From: Entamoeba histolytica HM-1:IMSS
Taxonomy: Eukaryota; Evosea; Mastigamoebida; Endamoebidae
Assembly (NCBI RefSeq): GCF_000208925.1
Contig: NW_001915110.1
Location: 1-22,866, forward strand
Direction of reading: 5' to 3'
Length of the DNA: 22,866 nt
The notes under the pieces were generated by a model, which saw nothing but the letters and a program-made list of their open reading frames with translations, was not told the DNA's origin and did no database searches. Shown here piece by piece: positions 21,637 to 22,866 of this stretch; position 1 is the first letter of the stretch; every line of letters starts with the position of its first letter. The translations under genes and the position numbers were made by a program.

Positions 21637-22866
21637 ATAATTTGCAAAAAAGAAAAAAGATGCAAAATATTTTGCATCATTAGAATATTCCATTTATTAT
21701 ATTTTGCTCCTAAAAAAAAATAAAAAAATAAAAAAATATGATAAATACAGAATATATAAATATTTATGTTTATATTTTATTATCAATTGTATTCTGTATG
21801 AAATATTAATGAAATAGATGATTTGATGAATCATATTTAATTATTTTAATTATTTATATTCTTTTATTTATATGTTATTTATCTATCGTATTTTTATATA
21901 TTTATTTCTCTGTTTATATTATTTATATCATTTTATTCTTCTTATTATCTATATATTATTATATTATTCTTGTTTTATGTTTTTTATGTTTATATTCTTT
22001 AGATTTTCTTATTGTTATTCTTTTCTATCTAGATGTATTTTATTATTTGTTTATTTGTTTATTCATCTTTTATATCTTTATCATTTTTATATTCTTATCA
22101 TTTTTATATTATTATATTTATTCTCTTTTGTTTTATATTAATATTAAATTTATCTTTTATACTTTGATTTTATTATTATATCATTGATTATCATTTCTCC
22201 TTTTATTTATCATTTATTCTTATTATTCTTTTGTTTCTTTATTCTATATCATATATTCATATCATTTTCATTTATATTTTATCACTTATTATATGTTATA
22301 ATAACATAACACATATGATTGAATATATAATAAACATCATGATGAAAATTATACATATAAATAATAAACATAAAAAAGAGTAAAATATTTTTCATTAATA
22401 AAATAATATTAATTATTTTGAATCATTAAATTAGACACTTATTATTGAATATTTCTAATTTTTACAATAAAAATACACCATTTTCATTCTTTTCTTCTTT
22501 TATCATCTCTTTGTGATTTATTACTTTTTATATTCTTTATTATACTTTCTTTTTATTCTTTTATATATTTATATTCTTTTTATATTATTTGTTTTTCATT
22601 GTTTTTCTATTTCTTTCTTCTATTATTTATCACTTTTATATTCATTTATTCTTTCTTTTTATTTCTTTTTTATTAGTTCTTGAGTATTGTATATTTCTTT
22701 ATTATTTCATTTGTGTATTATCAAAATATATGTTTTATTGATTTTGTGTTGATCAAAATATTGAATAAATCAATATTTTCATTCTTAATTATTCATTATT
22801 TATTCTGAAATGTTGTGAATATTTATTATATTAAATGAATATGATGAATGAATATCAATATTATTG
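21604..22866 (-). repeat. Long terminal repeat copy C (right arm), runs off window
   Basis: The reverse complement of this stretch matches copy A from 1455 back to 218, and copy B over its inner part. It has the intact inner palindrome (21659-21678), the AGGAGC-type landmark in inverse (about 21705-21714), the hydrophobic frame (21872-22141 plus) and the TATGTTATAATAACATA region near 22295. Its last bases pair with 218 of copy A, so the outer end of the repeat is at or beyond the window edge. With B it forms the terminal inverted repeats of the right element. Confidence 0.88.
21659..21678. promoter_or_regulatory. 20-bp perfect palindrome near inner end of repeat C
   Basis: GATGCAAAATATTTTGCATC, identical to the copy at 14552-14571, 23 bases after the stop of the 51-residue gene. 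Its exact preservation in B and C but not in A agrees with recent homogenisation or shared function. Confidence 0.55.

Noticed and set aside
1..22866. Polinton-type protein-primed DNA polymerase, retroviral-type integrase, adenovirus-type protease or CRISPR array
   Set aside because: No frame carries the motifs of these proteins and there are no regularly spaced direct repeats, so the element is not a standard Polinton.

Overview
The window is extremely AT-rich and intronless, with short intergenic gaps. It is best read as DNA from an AT-rich protist carrying two related, virus-like elements side by side. An Entamoeba-type host is favoured by inference. Several genes have a TATTTAAA box about 40 nt before the start codon, one of them the sequence GTATTTAAAC followed by TTTGAACTG and an ATTCA just before the ATG. 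That resembles the TATA / GAAC / Inr core promoter known from Entamoeba. CRESS-type rep sequences are also known from Entamoeba and Giardia genomes. The host is not proven.

Framework: three copies of a long non-coding repeat organise the window. Copy A (218-1455) and copy B (about 13650-14626) are direct; copy C (21604-22866) is inverted. B and C are almost identical to each other near their inner ends, while A has diverged. The simplest reading is an older, decayed left element (A plus 1455 to about 13 kb, right terminal repeat lost) next to a younger right element (B to C, about 9.2 kb) with long terminal inverted repeats. Bases 1-217 are either more of repeat A or host flank; C runs into the window edge.

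Right element (14594-21636): a 43-residue Arg-rich protein, a non-coding stretch with a perfect 28-bp hairpin (candidate origin or a tiny foldback element), two small helical genes (one with a lost start, one with a stop), a replication protein split by an A9 run into an HUH-type N-part and an SF3 helicase C-part, a 488-residue acidic disordered protein, a small helical 'YW' protein, a basic protein, a single-pass membrane protein, a CRESS-like single jelly-roll capsid candidate carrying one internal TAA, and a 51-residue protein whose C-terminus lies inside the terminal repeat.

Left element (1455-12682): intact genes are an unknown 299-residue protein, a fibre-like protein (coiled coil then beta-rich tail), a 366-residue protein, a coiled-coil protein, a second 'YW' protein and a helical 129-residue protein. 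Broken genes include an A32/FtsK-HerA-like packaging ATPase (one TAA), a CRESS Rep with HUH motifs I, II, III and the end of the helicase, a separate SF3 helicase remnant, a capsid-like remnant, a membrane protein and several small genes.

Together the genes suggest Rep-initiated replication of a linear, inverted-repeat genome. The left relative combines a CRESS-like Rep with a packaging ATPase and a fibre-like protein, a mix I do not recognise from a described eukaryotic family. No integrase, protein-primed DNA polymerase, tRNA, rRNA or CRISPR array was seen.
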